64,000 bases of DNA, from assembly GCF_900638385.1 (NCBI RefSeq), contig NZ_LR134510.1, forward strand, positions 1,773,245 to 1,837,244. Direction: 5' to 3'. Position 1 is the first letter of the stretch. Each line of letters starts with the position of its first letter. Shown here piece by piece: positions 39,101-48,448 of this stretch. The stretch is from Actinobacillus delphinicola. GTDB lineage: Bacteria > Pseudomonadota > Gammaproteobacteria > Enterobacterales > Pasteurellaceae. The position numbers were made by a program, and so were the translations under genes. The notes beneath the pieces were generated by a model, which was given only the letters and a program-made list of their open reading frames with translations, was not told where the DNA came from and ran no database searches.

Positions 39101-42100
39101 TGTCATCATTGCCAACAATATTAAATTGCAAACCATGTTGCTTATTAAGATGTTGTTGTTCAGTGCGAGAATTTTTATCGCCACCCAACACAATCGTATT
39201 ATTACCTAGAGCAGTAATGCTCGTTTTGTTTACATTTACTGCTTCTTTTACTGGCATAATCGCATTTTTCAAGTCACCAATATTAGCTGCATGCATTAAT
39301 GTTGCAGAATCTGCATCATCTAGGGTTTGATGACCTAATCCACTTGCAACATTGGTAATTTGTTTATCACCTGCATTAATACCTGTACTTGTTATTGATG
39401 GACCGCCAGTGATAGTGATGCCAGTATTGTCTAATTTGGTATTACCCACTGTAACTGAATCTAATCCCGTTAAATTTTTAGCAAGTTGAATTTGAATCAC
39501 GCCATTTTCAACATTTACGCCAATATTATGATCAGTCAACTTAGCTTTATCCGCTCCACCCGCAAAATGTAAGGTATCGCCCAATCGTTTATTTACATTA
39601 CCGCTATCTGCACTGAATGAAAGACCTTTGTTTAAAGTAGATTGAACTGTGTCAATACGTTGCGTATTACGCACAATTGTAGTTTTATTGGTCGTAATAT
39701 CTTGTTTGTTTGTCGCAACATCTTGCTCAATCGGTTTAATTGCGGTTTGAATATCGCCAATATTAGCCGCATTTTGTAATGTACTACCTGTTGCCTTATC
39801 AATAGATTGCCCTTGTAAGCCACTTGCTACATGCGTAATCTGTTTATCCCCCGCATTAATCCCTGCGGTTGTCATTGATGGACCATTCGCAATATGCACG
39901 CCACTTAAATCGGTTAAATTTTTTGCTAAATTAACGGAAATTATTGTGTCTGTTTTGCCGTTACTGATGGTTTGAGCAACGGTAGTGTGAATGTTTTTGC
40001 CATCACCTTTAATATCAATTTGTGAACCCAATTTATTAGTAACAGGATTTGCCCCTGTTGCCGTAGCACTGTCTGCACCAAATTGTAATCCTTGATTAAT
40101 GGTGTGAGCATTTTGTTGAATTTGTGTTTTATTTCCAGCGATATCTTTTGCCATTGGCATAAGCGCAGCATGGACAGTATTCCCTGTAACAATACCATTA
40201 TTGCCTGCTTTAACCTGCCCATCTGTAATTACATTTACCGCATAGTTTGTCGCATCACCCACTGTTGAAGCTGTCACCGTCGTATTTTTACCATGAGTCA
40301 CCTTCACGGCTTCTTTAGCTAATCCACGAACGACATTATCATTCAGTTTTAAGGTTACTGCGCCATTTTTAACATTGGCATTTCCTGTAACTGTAATACC
40401 GTTATCCCCTACGATATCGCCAATATTTGCAATGGCATTTTTATTGGTATCAGCTTGTTGAAGTTTATCTTGGGCTGCTTTTGTTAAACCGATAGTCAAG
40501 GCACCGTTTTCAATTTTCGTCACAATATTTGCCTGATTATCTGCACCTTTTACAGAAATTGCATTACCTAAATGATGAGATAATGTATTGTTATCTCCTG
40601 CCGTTAGCCCAAATTCTTGTGCATCAACATAGGTTTTAACAGCGCTACCGCTTACAGCTTGGGTTGTATTTGTAGAGGCTACATCACCTAGTTTTAATGC
40701 TACTTTGTATTCCGTACCTCCTACTGAATTTTCAGTGGTATTGGTGACAGTGAGTCCATTACCTTCAGCCACAACAGAACTGTGTTTTTTCGCCTCAATC
40801 GTATTCGTTTGGATATGTTGCGTTACAGCAGGATCAAGGCTAATTGTATAGGTTTTTCCTGTCGCCGTTGTGCCAGAAATGCCAACATCCAGTTGTCCTG
40901 TTGTCCCTTTTACTTTAGTTAATTGTCCAACATTAGCAGCATCGGTATTTTGCTCACCTGCTTTTACGCCGTGTAGTACAATTGGTGCTTGATGAGCTGA
41001 ATTACCTAACGTAATTCCATCTTTATTGAAAATAATTTTTGAACCATTTCCTGCGATGGAAGACATACCTGTTAAATTGGCGTTAACGTTATATGTTACT
41101 TTTCCACCCGCCTCAACTTTAGCCGTTGTATTGGTACCATTAATAAAATCAAGTCCTTGGCTAAGTTTTATCGTTTGCTGAGCCTGCGTTGCGTCCGCTT
41201 TTTTATTTGCAGAATAACCGATTACTTGATTATCAAGGGCAGTTTTAACCGCACCACCAGTAACGATACCCTCGTTACCATTTACGACTTTACCGTCAGT
41301 TTTCACATTGATTTGGTAAGTCGTCGCATTGCCAGCTTTTCCAGTTGTAACCGTAGTATGGGTACCATCAATTACTTTTACCGCTTCTTGAGCAAGATGA
41401 CGAACACTGTCTTTATCCAAGCTCACTTTAATTTCATTGCCAGTCGCTGTGGTATTTACGCCATCTTCACCGACAATATCAAACTTCAATCCGCCTGCTT
41501 TAGAGAGTTTTTGAGTATCCGTTACCGTGTTATTTCCTGCACCAATTTGAAGGGTATTATTCTGTAATTTGGTGATATTTTGATGATTAACTTGCGTTGC
41601 CTCTTTGATTGGATTTACCGCACTTTGTACATCACCAATGTTGGCAGCATTATCTGCAATTGTTCCACCACTTTTCACGTGGGAAATGACTTTGTCACCA
41701 GCATTAATACCATTTTGATTGATAATAATAGGATTATTCGTAGAATTGCCCACTGTTATACTATTGAAAGTTGGCGTTTTACTGGTCGCAAAGGTAAAGG
41801 TACTACCATTACGGATCACTTGCATATTATCGCCTGCGGTAAAAGTGATTTCATTTCCAGAATGAATGATCTGACCTTCATTGACTTTATCACTACCCGA
41901 TTTCACTACAAAGCCCATATGGCTTAAAGCAGCACTCAATGATTTTGCATCCACAAATTTATTACTGTCAGCATCAGTAGGTTGTGTAATTACCCCGGTT
42001 GTTGCATTAACAGCAATATTGCCCTTATTGACTTCAACTTGGTAAATTTTTCCGCCAGCTGCCGTTTCTGCATTTTGAGTAACACTAATCGTATGATCAG

Positions 42101-45100
42101 GCGAAATCACTTCACTATGTTTAGCTGCTTGTGCGGTATTATCATTAATTTGCTGTTTAAGGCTTGGATCAATATTAACGGTATAAGTTTTGCCACCTGC
42201 GGCATTTTTTGTACCCGTCACTTTAATCTCGCCATTGGTCCCTGTCACTTGCGTTAATTGTCCTACATTAGCCGCATCGGTTGAGTTCGTTCCTGATTGG
42301 ATACCGTGTAATTGCACGTCAGCACCATGACCATTACTCATGGTCACGCCATTATTATCTAATGCAATTTCAGCTCCTTGATTCGCGATAGAATGGATAT
42401 CTGTTAATCTTGAGTTAATATCGTAGGTAACTTGACCGTTATCCCCTACAGTAACAGTAGTATTTTGACCGTTTTTGAAATCTAACCCCTCACTCAACTT
42501 CACAGTTTTTTGTGGGCTTGTCGCTTTTGCATCTTTATTTGCAGAATAACCCAATACTTGATCATCAAGCGCTGTTTTAACGACACCACCAGTGACAATA
42601 CCCGTATTTCCTTCTTTCACTTCACCGTTGGTAACGACATTCACTGCATAATGTGTTGCTGTTCCATCTGTAGTCTCAGTGACAGAAGTATGATTACCGC
42701 TAACAACTTTAATCGCTTTTTTCGCCTCTGCTTGTACGACTGCATTATCTAGTTTTAATGTAACCGTACCATTTTTAACATTTGGATTTCCAGAAACAAT
42801 AATTCCGTCCATGCCAACAATATTGCCAATTTTAGCAATGGCAGTTTTGTTAATCTCAGCTTGTTGAAGTTTATTTTGAGCGGCTTGGGTTAAACCAATC
42901 GTTAAAGCACCATTTTCAATTTTTGTGACAATATTAGATTGATTATTTGCACCTTTAACGACAATAGTGTCATCTAGTGCTTTAGAAATATGTTGTCCAT
43001 CGCCAGCAGTTAGGCCAAATTGTTTCGCATCAACATAAGTTTTAACTGCACTTCCACTAACCGCTTGGGTTTGATTACTATCACTAACTGTACCAAGATT
43101 AACAGCTACTTTATATTCTGTTCCGCCAGCGGTATTTGTTGTCGCATGTGTCACAGTTAGGCTATCGTTTTCTGCAACAATAGAACTATGCTTGCTAGCT
43201 TCTGCTTTATTTTGGGCAATTTCATTTTTTAACTGTGGAGCTAGGCTAAGCGTATAGGTTTTACCGCCTGTCGTATTAGTTGAAGTTTCAACACTAATCT
43301 CATCCGTATTACCTGCGACTTTTGTTAATTGCCCAACATTGGCCGCATCTGTTGCGTTCGTTCCTGCTTGGATACCGTGTAATTGCACATCAGCACCACG
43401 ACCATTACTCATGGTCACGCCGTTGTCACCTAATGCAATTTTAGTTCCTTGATTTGCGATAGAATGGATATTTGTTAAATCAGATTTAATATTGTAGGTA
43501 ACCTGACCGTTATTCCCAACCGTAACAGTAGTATTTTGACCATTATTGAAATCTAACCCTTCACTCAACTTCACGGTTTTTTGTGGGCTTGTCGCTTTTG
43601 CATCTTTATTTGCAGAATAACCCAATACTTGATCATCAAGTGCTGCTTTGACTACACCACCTGTTACGATACCCTTATTTCCAGTAGTAATCGAACCATC
43701 TGTTTTAACATTAACTGCGTACTGTTTTGTATTCCCCACTGTTTTTTCAGTTACTGTAGTGTGTTGACCATCAACGACTTTTATCGCCTCTTGAGCTAAG
43801 CCACGCACCGTTGCTTTATCAAGACTTAACGTAACTTTATTCGCAGTTGCTTGCGTATTAATACCATCGGTTCCTAAAATATCAAATTTTATGCCATTCG
43901 CTTGGGAAAGTTTTTGTTTATCCGTGGTAGAGTTATTATTTCCCCCCAATTGAATGGTGTTATTTTTAAGATCTGTAATTTCGTTCGTATTAACTTGAAC
44001 ATCTTCCTTAATTGGATTTACTGCATTTTGCACATCACCAATATTTGCAGCATTCGTTGCCGTTTTGCCACCACTTGCCACGTTAGAAATAACTTTATTA
44101 TCTGCATTAATGCCTGATGTAGTAATAGATGGACCGCCAGTGATAGTAATACCTTGTGTATTGATCGTAGTATTACCAACAGCAACAGAATCCAATCCTT
44201 TAAGATCTTTAGCTAATTGAATATTAACATTACCTTGTTTATCAATATTCACGCCAATATTATCAGTAGTTAATTTTGATTTATTCGCTCCGCCAGTAAA
44301 ATGTAATGTATCACCTAATTTTTCATTAACTTTACCACTATCACCAATGAAAGTTAGCCCTTTATCAAGGGTAGAATTAATCGTATTAATTGATGAAACA
44401 TTATTCGCAATCTTCGTTGCATTTTCATCAATTTTATTCGAGTTATTTTTAATATTTAATTTATTGGTATTAACTTCAGATTGAACAGGAGCGATAAATC
44501 TTTTGACATCACTAATATTCGCTGCATTAGTGCCAACATCACCGCCACTTGCCACGTTAGAAATAACTTTGGCACCTGCATTAATGCCTGATGTTGTAAT
44601 AGATGGACCACCAGTGATAGAGATGCCTTGATTATTAATTTTAGTATTACCGACGGTAACAGAATCCAATCCTTTAAGATCTTTAGCAAGTTGAATATCT
44701 ATTTTACCGTTTTCAACATTTACCCCAATATTACCTTTGGTTAAATCTGTTTGTTTTGCTCCACCAATAAATTCTAAGGTTTCACCTAATTTTTTATTAA
44801 CATGTCCAGTATCACCACTAAAACTGATCCCTTTTTCTAAGGTTGTATTAATGGTATTAATTGAATTTTCATTGGTAGTGATTTTTGATGTATTACCTTG
44901 AATATTCTTAGTATTTTCAGCGATCTTTTCTTTATTGGTATCAATATTTTGAAGATTGCTTGCAATATCCTTTTTATTCTGGGCTAGCTCAGTTTTAATT
45001 GGTTTTACTGCATTTTGTACATCACCAATATTTGCAGCATTCGTTGTAGTTGTGCCACCACTTGCCACGTTAGAAATAACTTTGGCACCTGCATTAATGC

Positions 45101-48100
45101 CTGATGTTGTAATAGATGGACCACCAGTGATAGAGATGCCTTGATTATTAATTTTAGTATTACCGACGGTAACAGAATCCAATCCTTTAAGATCTTTAGC
45201 AAGTTGAATATCTATTTTACCGTTTTCAACATTTACCCCAATATTACCTTTGGTTAAATCTGTTTGTTTTGCTCCACCAATAAATTCTAAGGTTTCACCT
45301 AATTTTTTATTGACATGTCCAGTATCACCACTAAAACTGATTCCTTTTTCTAAGGTTGTATTAATGGTATTAATTGAATTTTCATTGGTAGTGATTTTTG
45401 ATGTATTACCTTGAATATTCTTAGCATTTTCAGCGATCTTTTCTTTATTGGTATCAATATTTTGAAGATTGCTTGCAATATCCTTTTTATTCTGGGTTAG
45501 CTCAGTTTTAATTGGTTTTACTGCATTTTGTACATCACCAATATTTGCAGCATTCGTTGCCGTTTTGCCACCACTTGCCACGTTAGAAATAACTTTATTA
45601 CCTGCATTAATACCTGATGTTGTAATAGACGGACCGTTCTTAATTTGAATAGAATCTAACCCTGTTAAATCTTTAGCTAATTGGATATGAACATTACCTT
45701 GATTATCAATATTCACGCCAATATTATCGGTAGTTAATTTTGATTTATTTGCACCACCAGTAAGATGTAAAGTACCACCTAGTTTTTTATTAACATTACC
45801 GCTATCTGCGCTAAAACTTATTCCTTTATTGACAGTTGTTTCAACATTATTAATTGCTTTCTGGTTGCTTGTGATTTTATTGGTATTATCAGAAATAAGA
45901 TTAACATTGTGATAGATTTTATCTAGATTATCTAAAATATCTAATTTATTTTGATCTGCTTCTATTTGAATTGGGTGAATAAATTTCTTCACGTCACCAA
46001 TATTTGCAGCATTAGTATCAGTATTACCTCCACTTTCAACATTGGAGATCACTTGATTACCCGCATCAATTCCCGCTGTCGTTATAGATGGACCATTCGT
46101 AATAACTACACCATGAGTATCTATTTTTGTACTACCTGCAATAATAGAATTTAATCCTTTAATATCTTTTGCAAGTTGAATATTAATTTTTCCATTTTCA
46201 ACATTTACACCGATATTATTATTAGTTAAATTATTTTGATTTGCACCACCACTAAGTTCTAAGGTTTGACCTAATTTTTTACTAACAGCAACATGATTAT
46301 CTGCAACAAAACTTAGACCATTATTTAATTTTTCATTAATGGTATTAATACTACTTTTATTCGATTTGATATTATTTTTATTATCAAGAATATTTTGCTG
46401 ATTTTCTCCTACTTGTTTCTTAATAGGATTTATAGCTTTATCAATATCACCAATATTTGCAGCATTCGTTGTCGTTGTGCCACCACTTGCGACATTAGAA
46501 ATCACTTTATTACCAGCACTAATACCATTAGTACTAATAGAAACCGTGTCATTTGAGTTAGCTTGATTAGGCATACCAAACGTAATCTTATTCATTCCAT
46601 TAAGCGTATTAGATACTTGGAAACGAATTGTTCCATTCGCATCGCCTGTCGTTTTAATACTATCTGCTACGCCTGTTGTTGCTCCACCTGTAAGGGAAAG
46701 AACTTCACTTGGTTTACGAGAAATAATGGATCCGTTATCGGCAACGTATTGTGATTTTACTTGTTTAAGCTGAGCAACGTTGACTGCATCCGTATCTTTA
46801 GTACCAGCAGCTACCCCTGTAATCTGGCGAGTAACTTTTGCGCCATTCCCTACGGCGATTGCTGCCTCTGTAGCTTTCCAAATTGGAGAGGTATTTGGGC
46901 TTATGCCATTACTAGAAGGAAGGCTTACATCATAGCCTTCCAAACCTTTAGTGCGATCGGCAACACTGTTTGAACCTAAGGCAACAGAATCATCTGCCAT
47001 AGCATGAGCAGAAGAGCCTAAAGCGAGCGAATTATTACCTGAGGCTAAGGTACGTAGTGTGAGCGGGACATCTTGAACATCACTATACTGTTTGATTTCA
47101 TTACTCGTATAGTTACCAATGGCGATTGCTGCATTTCCTGCGGCAATTGCCCCTCGACCAATGGCAGTTGAGGAATCTGCACTCGCCATTGATGAACTCC
47201 CTATCGCTAAGGCAGCTTCATTTTCGGCGTGTGTATTGTAACCAATTGCTATACCACGAGAAGCCTGTTTATTATTAGATTCTGCACTTGTGTTATAACC
47301 AATAGCAATACTCTGATCCATCATTGCACGTGCTTCATTCCCTTGCGCAATACTTTCTGCACCTTGTGCCAAAGCATTCGCACCAATGGCAATTGCATTT
47401 TGCTGTGTTGCTTTGGCTAACGTACCTAACACTGTTGTATCTAAAGCTGTTGCCTGAGCACCAATACCAACCGCTAATGCATTGTTGCCACTCGCTATAG
47501 CTGAATTACCAAACGCACTACTATTTTGAGCTGTGGCTTGGCTACCTTCACCAATAGCAGTAGAATTATCCGATTGAGCGTTTGCAGAATAACCTACGGC
47601 AACAGTATTATTTCCAGCTGCTGATGACGTATTACCTAAAGCTGTACTATTTAATCCTACGGCCTGAGCAGCACCACCTAGTGCAGTTGAATATCCCCCT
47701 TGAGAGTTTGAAACGTTACCAATCGCAACTGAACCGTAACCACTACTATTAGCTAGACTACCTACTGCAACAGAAACTGTTCCGCCAGAGCTTGAGTTAT
47801 TTCCAACAGCAACAGAATTTTCTCCTGATGCAACTGCGTTTCCTTGCGCTGCACCCTTATCCCAGCTTGTTGCCGTGGTTTTAAAATATTCATTTTTTCC
47901 AATTGCTACACTATCAGCCATTGCATTTTGTACTGTTAAAGCAGCTAGGCTAAGCATAAAGATACTGTGGATAGATCTATTAATAAGGGAGGTTGTTTTT
48001 GTAAGAACTTGTGATTTATCTCGATTTGTGCTTTTGCCTAATTCAGATACAACAACAAATCGTTGTGTCGTTTTATTAAAAATAACTTTAAAAATTTTAT

Positions 48101-48104
48101 TCAT
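33129..48104 (-). CDS. Giant trimeric autotransporter adhesin (4991 aa)
   Basis: Intact 4991-residue TAA. ESPR (MNKIFKVIFN...VVVSELGK) and hydrophobic signal, cleavage near AMA (63). Residues ~64-420: YadA-like head of many SVAxGxxA/AIGxxS repeats. Then a very long stalk: coiled-coil runs with Asn/Ile spacing (NKKDI, NLQNI, NKEKI...), repeated GGPSITTSGINA/VISNVASGG (HIM-like) connectors, GxSFSxDxGxVNKKLG and GYSANK...KTVKLSEGLDF modules. Two QYLGST/QQLGST...TTVY/TTTY units lie near the end. The last ~70 residues are the YadA anchor ending GFGYQW. It forms an outer-membrane homotrimer, probably a fibre for attachment or autoaggregation. Resembles Hia/Hsf of Haemophilus in leader and plan but is far longer; the receptor is unknown. 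Confidence 0.95.
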   Translation of the reverse strand: MNKIFKVIFNKTTQRFVVVSELGKSTNRDKSQVLTKTTSLINRSIHSIFMLSLAALTVQNAMADSVAIGKNEYFKTTATSWDKGAAQGNAVASGENSVAVGNNSSSGGTVSVAVGSLANSSGYGSVAIGNVSNSQGGYSTALGGAAQAVGLNSTALGNTSSAAGNNTVAVGYSANAQSDNSTAIGEGSQATAQNSSAFGNSAIASGNNALAVGIGAQATALDTTVLGTLAKATQQNAIAIGANALAQGAESIAQGNEARAMMDQSIAIGYNTSAESNNKQASRGIAIGYNTHAENEAALAIGSSSMASADSSTAIGRGAIAAGNAAIAIGNYTSNEIKQYSDVQDVPLTLRTLASGNNSLALGSSAHAMADDSVALGSNSVADRTKGLEGYDVSLPSSNGISPNTSPIWKATEAAIAVGNGAKVTRQITGVAAGTKDTDAVNVAQLKQVKSQYVADNGSIISRKPSEVLSLTGGATTGVADSIKTTGDANGTIRFQVSNTLNGMNKITFGMPNQANSNDTVSISTNGISAGNKVISNVASGGTTTTNAANIGDIDKAINPIKKQVGENQQNILDNKNNIKSNKSSINTINEKLNNGLSFVADNHVAVSKKLGQTLELSGGANQNNLTNNNIGVNVENGKINIQLAKDIKGLNSIIAGSTKIDTHGVVITNGPSITTAGIDAGNQVISNVESGGNTDTNAANIGDVKKFIHPIQIEADQNKLDILDNLDKIYHNVNLISDNTNKITSNQKAINNVETTVNKGISFSADSGNVNKKLGGTLHLTGGANKSKLTTDNIGVNIDNQGNVHIQLAKDLTGLDSIQIKNGPSITTSGINAGNKVISNVASGGKTATNAANIGDVQNAVKPIKTELTQNKKDIASNLQNIDTNKEKIAENAKNIQGNTSKITTNENSINTINTTLEKGISFSGDTGHVNKKLGETLEFIGGAKQTDLTKGNIGVNVENGKIDIQLAKDLKGLDSVTVGNTKINNQGISITGGPSITTSGINAGAKVISNVASGGTTTTNAANIGDVQNAVKPIKTELAQNKKDIASNLQNIDTNKEKIAENTKNIQGNTSKITTNENSINTINTTLEKGISFSGDTGHVNKKLGETLEFIGGAKQTDLTKGNIGVNVENGKIDIQLAKDLKGLDSVTVGNTKINNQGISITGGPSITTSGINAGAKVISNVASGGDVGTNAANISDVKRFIAPVQSEVNTNKLNIKNNSNKIDENATKIANNVSSINTINSTLDKGLTFIGDSGKVNEKLGDTLHFTGGANKSKLTTDNIGVNIDKQGNVNIQLAKDLKGLDSVAVGNTTINTQGITITGGPSITTSGINADNKVISNVASGGKTATNAANIGDVQNAVNPIKEDVQVNTNEITDLKNNTIQLGGNNNSTTDKQKLSQANGIKFDILGTDGINTQATANKVTLSLDKATVRGLAQEAIKVVDGQHTTVTEKTVGNTKQYAVNVKTDGSITTGNKGIVTGGVVKAALDDQVLGYSANKDAKATSPQKTVKLSEGLDFNNGQNTTVTVGNNGQVTYNIKSDLTNIHSIANQGTKIALGDNGVTMSNGRGADVQLHGIQAGTNATDAANVGQLTKVAGNTDEISVETSTNTTGGKTYTLSLAPQLKNEIAQNKAEASKHSSIVAENDSLTVTHATTNTAGGTEYKVAVNLGTVSDSNQTQAVSGSAVKTYVDAKQFGLTAGDGQHISKALDDTIVVKGANNQSNIVTKIENGALTIGLTQAAQNKLQQAEINKTAIAKIGNIVGMDGIIVSGNPNVKNGTVTLKLDNAVVQAEAKKAIKVVSGNHTSVTETTDGTATHYAVNVVTNGEVKEGNTGIVTGGVVKTALDDQVLGYSANKDAKATSPQKTVKLSEGLDFKNGQNTTVTVGDNGQVTYDINSRLTDIHSIANQGAEIALDNNGVTMSNGHGADVQLHGIQSGTNSTDAANVGQLTQVTGTNGEIKVTGTKNAAGGKTYTVNIDPSLKQQINDNTAQAAKHSEVISPDHTISVTQNAETAAGGKIYQVEVNKGNIAVNATTGVITQPTDADSNKFVDAKSLSAALSHMGFVVKSGSDKVNEGQIIHSGNEITFTAGDNMQVIRNGSTFTFATSKTPTFNSITVGNSTNNPIIINQNGINAGDKVISHVKSGGTIADNAANIGDVQSAVNPIKEATQVNHQNITKLQNNTLQIGAGNNTVTDTQKLSKAGGLKFDIVGEDGVNTTATGNEIKVSLDKDSVRHLAQEAVKVIDGTHTTVTTGKAGNATTYQINVKTDGKVVNGNEGIVTGGAVKTALDNQVIGYSANKKADATQAQQTIKLSQGLDFINGTNTTAKVEAGGKVTYNVNANLTGMSSIAGNGSKIIFNKDGITLGNSAHQAPIVLHGVKAGEQNTDAANVGQLTKVKGTTGQLDVGISGTTATGKTYTISLDPAVTQHIQTNTIEAKKHSSVVAEGNGLTVTNTTENSVGGTEYKVALKLGDVASTNTTQAVSGSAVKTYVDAQEFGLTAGDNNTLSHHLGNAISVKGADNQANIVTKIENGALTIGLTKAAQDKLQQADTNKNAIANIGDIVGDNGITVTGNANVKNGAVTLKLNDNVVRGLAKEAVKVTHGKNTTVTASTVGDATNYAVNVITDGQVKAGNNGIVTGNTVHAALMPMAKDIAGNKTQIQQNAHTINQGLQFGADSATATGANPVTNKLGSQIDIKGDGKNIHTTVAQTISNGKTDTIISVNLAKNLTDLSGVHIANGPSMTTAGINAGDKQITHVASGLQGQSIDKATGSTLQNAANIGDIQTAIKPIEQDVATNKQDITTNKTTIVRNTQRIDTVQSTLNKGLSFSADSGNVNKRLGDTLHFAGGADKAKLTDHNIGVNVENGVIQIQLAKNLTGLDSVTVGNTKLDNTGITITGGPSITSTGINAGDKQITNVASGLGHQTLDDADSATLMHAANIGDLKNAIMPVKEAVNVNKTSITALGNNTIVLGGDKNSRTEQQHLNKQHGLQFNIVGNDDIVTTASGDQVAVQLSSATKAKIDHAADNDLSNLTSKADKVITGLGTIVKTDGIASVSETQNAQTGQATYTVTVQANGHVAAGDQNAVSGDTVHKALVAGNAALTDKGFSLAGDAGNTVHKNLGETIKLAGDTNITTTGVNQAGEVKITLNKALKNLNSVQAGNTTLNNDGVTIANGPAMTSTGINAGNKQITNVASGLSNGQTLENATQTTLQHAANLGDLKTAITPIQQAVTHNQTSIATNKTTIDNVQTQVNKGLNFVGDNHNAQNTATTINEALGGTLSIVGGADKSQLTDNNIGVNVENGKIRVQLAQNLTHLTGVHILNGPAMTTAGINAANKQITDVASGLGQGQTLENADQATLRHAANIADLKQAVTTVKTDMSNQTLAYSANNTAAKPQKTVKLSEGLNFFNGSNTTVTVADNGKVTYNLNSALTNIQSVSGENAQIALGKNGITVGDKAHAPVAIHGVKAGQAQTDATNVGQLTKVEGQSKEVIVKGTANATGGTTYHVSLAPNVTQAIADNKAEAAKHSEVISENHSLNITADKTTATGGKIYNVEVATTNLNVANGKVVMPSHQAENNVDAAASNKFVTAGNMANVLNNIGFTLQAQGKNGSLIKAGSQVNLANTDGNIHIEKTATNGDVTFNLNKSLNLDAQNQGSVSGLQNHLVATTDAKAVSPTISTQIEHQAATVGDVLHAGWNIAQGTVNKGVINPYNTVSFANGNATTATVSTEKNGQVSVKYGVNVDDNTIKIKDGKLEAIIPKNTAIMDLQVGADNTQNSATQKVAPITLDQKNHAISILGTDNEVTTQVVGNNVKVALASKVKNELAKGLLHTTVSKGNNITITPTKATATQGANYQVSLNADLNGIASIRNGDTATGTQITLDAHSKNVNVHDAHISQIQSAIADQSGQNYLDKLHAAQNQATTAQDAVNVTDLANTATALNNTIANKVTNLEMQYQGDNTQVTIKRKPSEILTLNGGATSGLDDSIQTVGNANGSITFKVSKTLNGMSNITFEKPADSQSNSPAVSIGKNGISAGNQQIKHVLSGGDIDTNAANIGDVKKAIAPVQQQVTQNKASIELNTNALNKMGTVEIAGDGGLEITSANKNLKDGNVTISLNSISVANHLMDSAAAKNALQAGLGDGENKAGDKGLINGNTLHDALGNLSDGIKAQGLNFVGDNYQAADTNTQIHKPLGSTLTIVGGASKGALTENNIGVNVENGEMKVQLAKELKGLLSVQAGSTVLNDNGVTIKNGPSITKQGIDAAYHIVRNVSAGNISDNSNDAINGSQFKKLGNLLGLTTNAAKTGFNLPHFHSLKDIMGANTVAPTSFTGAIDNLTDVVNKGFIFEGNSSHVGKHGNQQYLGSTLHIVGSTVPIQDDSDYSSQNLTTVYVKDAQGNGKIIIKMDDKPTFKAVTLTNGAGATVVSPDGLTIEDQAGKSHISLTQQGLNNGGHVISNVHAGKNVTDAVNVGQLDHAKADLTNSGLQFGADKASTATGSNPVTNKLGSRVDIKGDDQNISTTVSQNAQTGDTTIKVKLAPKISVDSVHAKDNIQIGDNVTINRNGLTIKNGPSLTTDGLNNDNKQIINVASGLGDTKLSDAKGSMLTNAVNVGDLKQAVKDMDTHISDQVNKVGLKYKANDGKTHHLNLNNDVLTFKDGKNTKASINANGEVSYDVAPDLTGIKTISGGPNGAKISLSQNDKTISIHGGKLTDVAKGRVTKDSTDAVNGGQLFDTNQKVAENTANIQSNTTMLKHGLNLVGNSGSGNQQLGSTLKIEGSAKDENATYSSDNITTTYQQDDHGNGVVKVEMKDNPTFKSVDVAGNNGEEGTHISSKGVTVKSADGKDQVSVTAKGLNNGGNVISNVADGKAPTDAVNRRQLDKVEKDVDILRKGIVGNVGREISDMQQRISKNRKEANAGSAAAIAAANLPQPFLAGRSMVSAAVGSYRNQQAISVGLSRISDNGKWIIKSSLSEDTQHNFGVGAGFGYQW
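44545..45570. repeat. 513-bp near-identical tandem repeat in the giant TAA
   Basis: Two units of 513 bp (171 codons), for example GGCACCTGCA at 44571 and again at 45084, differ at only a few bases that I can see (such as AENTKN versus AENAKN and ELAQNKK versus ELTQNKK). Each unit holds a coiled coil, a GISFSGDTG module and a GPSITTSGINA connector. Confidence 0.85.
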
Positions 48105-48448
48105 CAGAAATTCCCCAATAACAATCCATAACTTTACAGAGGGTGACTAAAATTTTTATAAATTTATAAAAAATTTTATAAACTTATAAAATCTTCATCA
48201 TCAATAATTAATGTGCCATTCTAAATATAAAACTTTTATCTAGTTAATACCTATAACTGACTATTTTATCCAACATCAGAGGTATTTATCTTTATTATCT
48301 TATTAATTTTTACTAATTGAATATTTGATGTTAGAATACTCGGAAGGTGTGTCTTATATAAACTTATTTTTAATAAAAAATTCCATAAAAAAACGAGCCA
48401 TATTTTTTATAAAACATGGCATCGTTAAAAAAACAAATATATTAAAAA
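48105..48448. other. Promoter region of the giant TAA
   Basis: 344 AT-rich bases between the TAA start and ycgN. Directly upstream of the ATG is a run of overlapping TTATAAA-like repeats (about 48152-48190) that could hold the promoter and vary in length. The ycgN terminator lies at 48392-48426. Confidence 0.4.
48392..48426 (-). terminator. Terminator after ycgN
   Basis: AACGAGCCAT (48392-48401) pairs with ATGGCATCGTT (48416-48426) with one bulge. A run of T follows on the minus strand. Confidence 0.65.

Noticed and set aside
33129..48104. Regular repeats that could suggest a CRISPR array
   Set aside because: The repeats are coding, long, variable and in frame; no short constant repeat with unique spacers exists.
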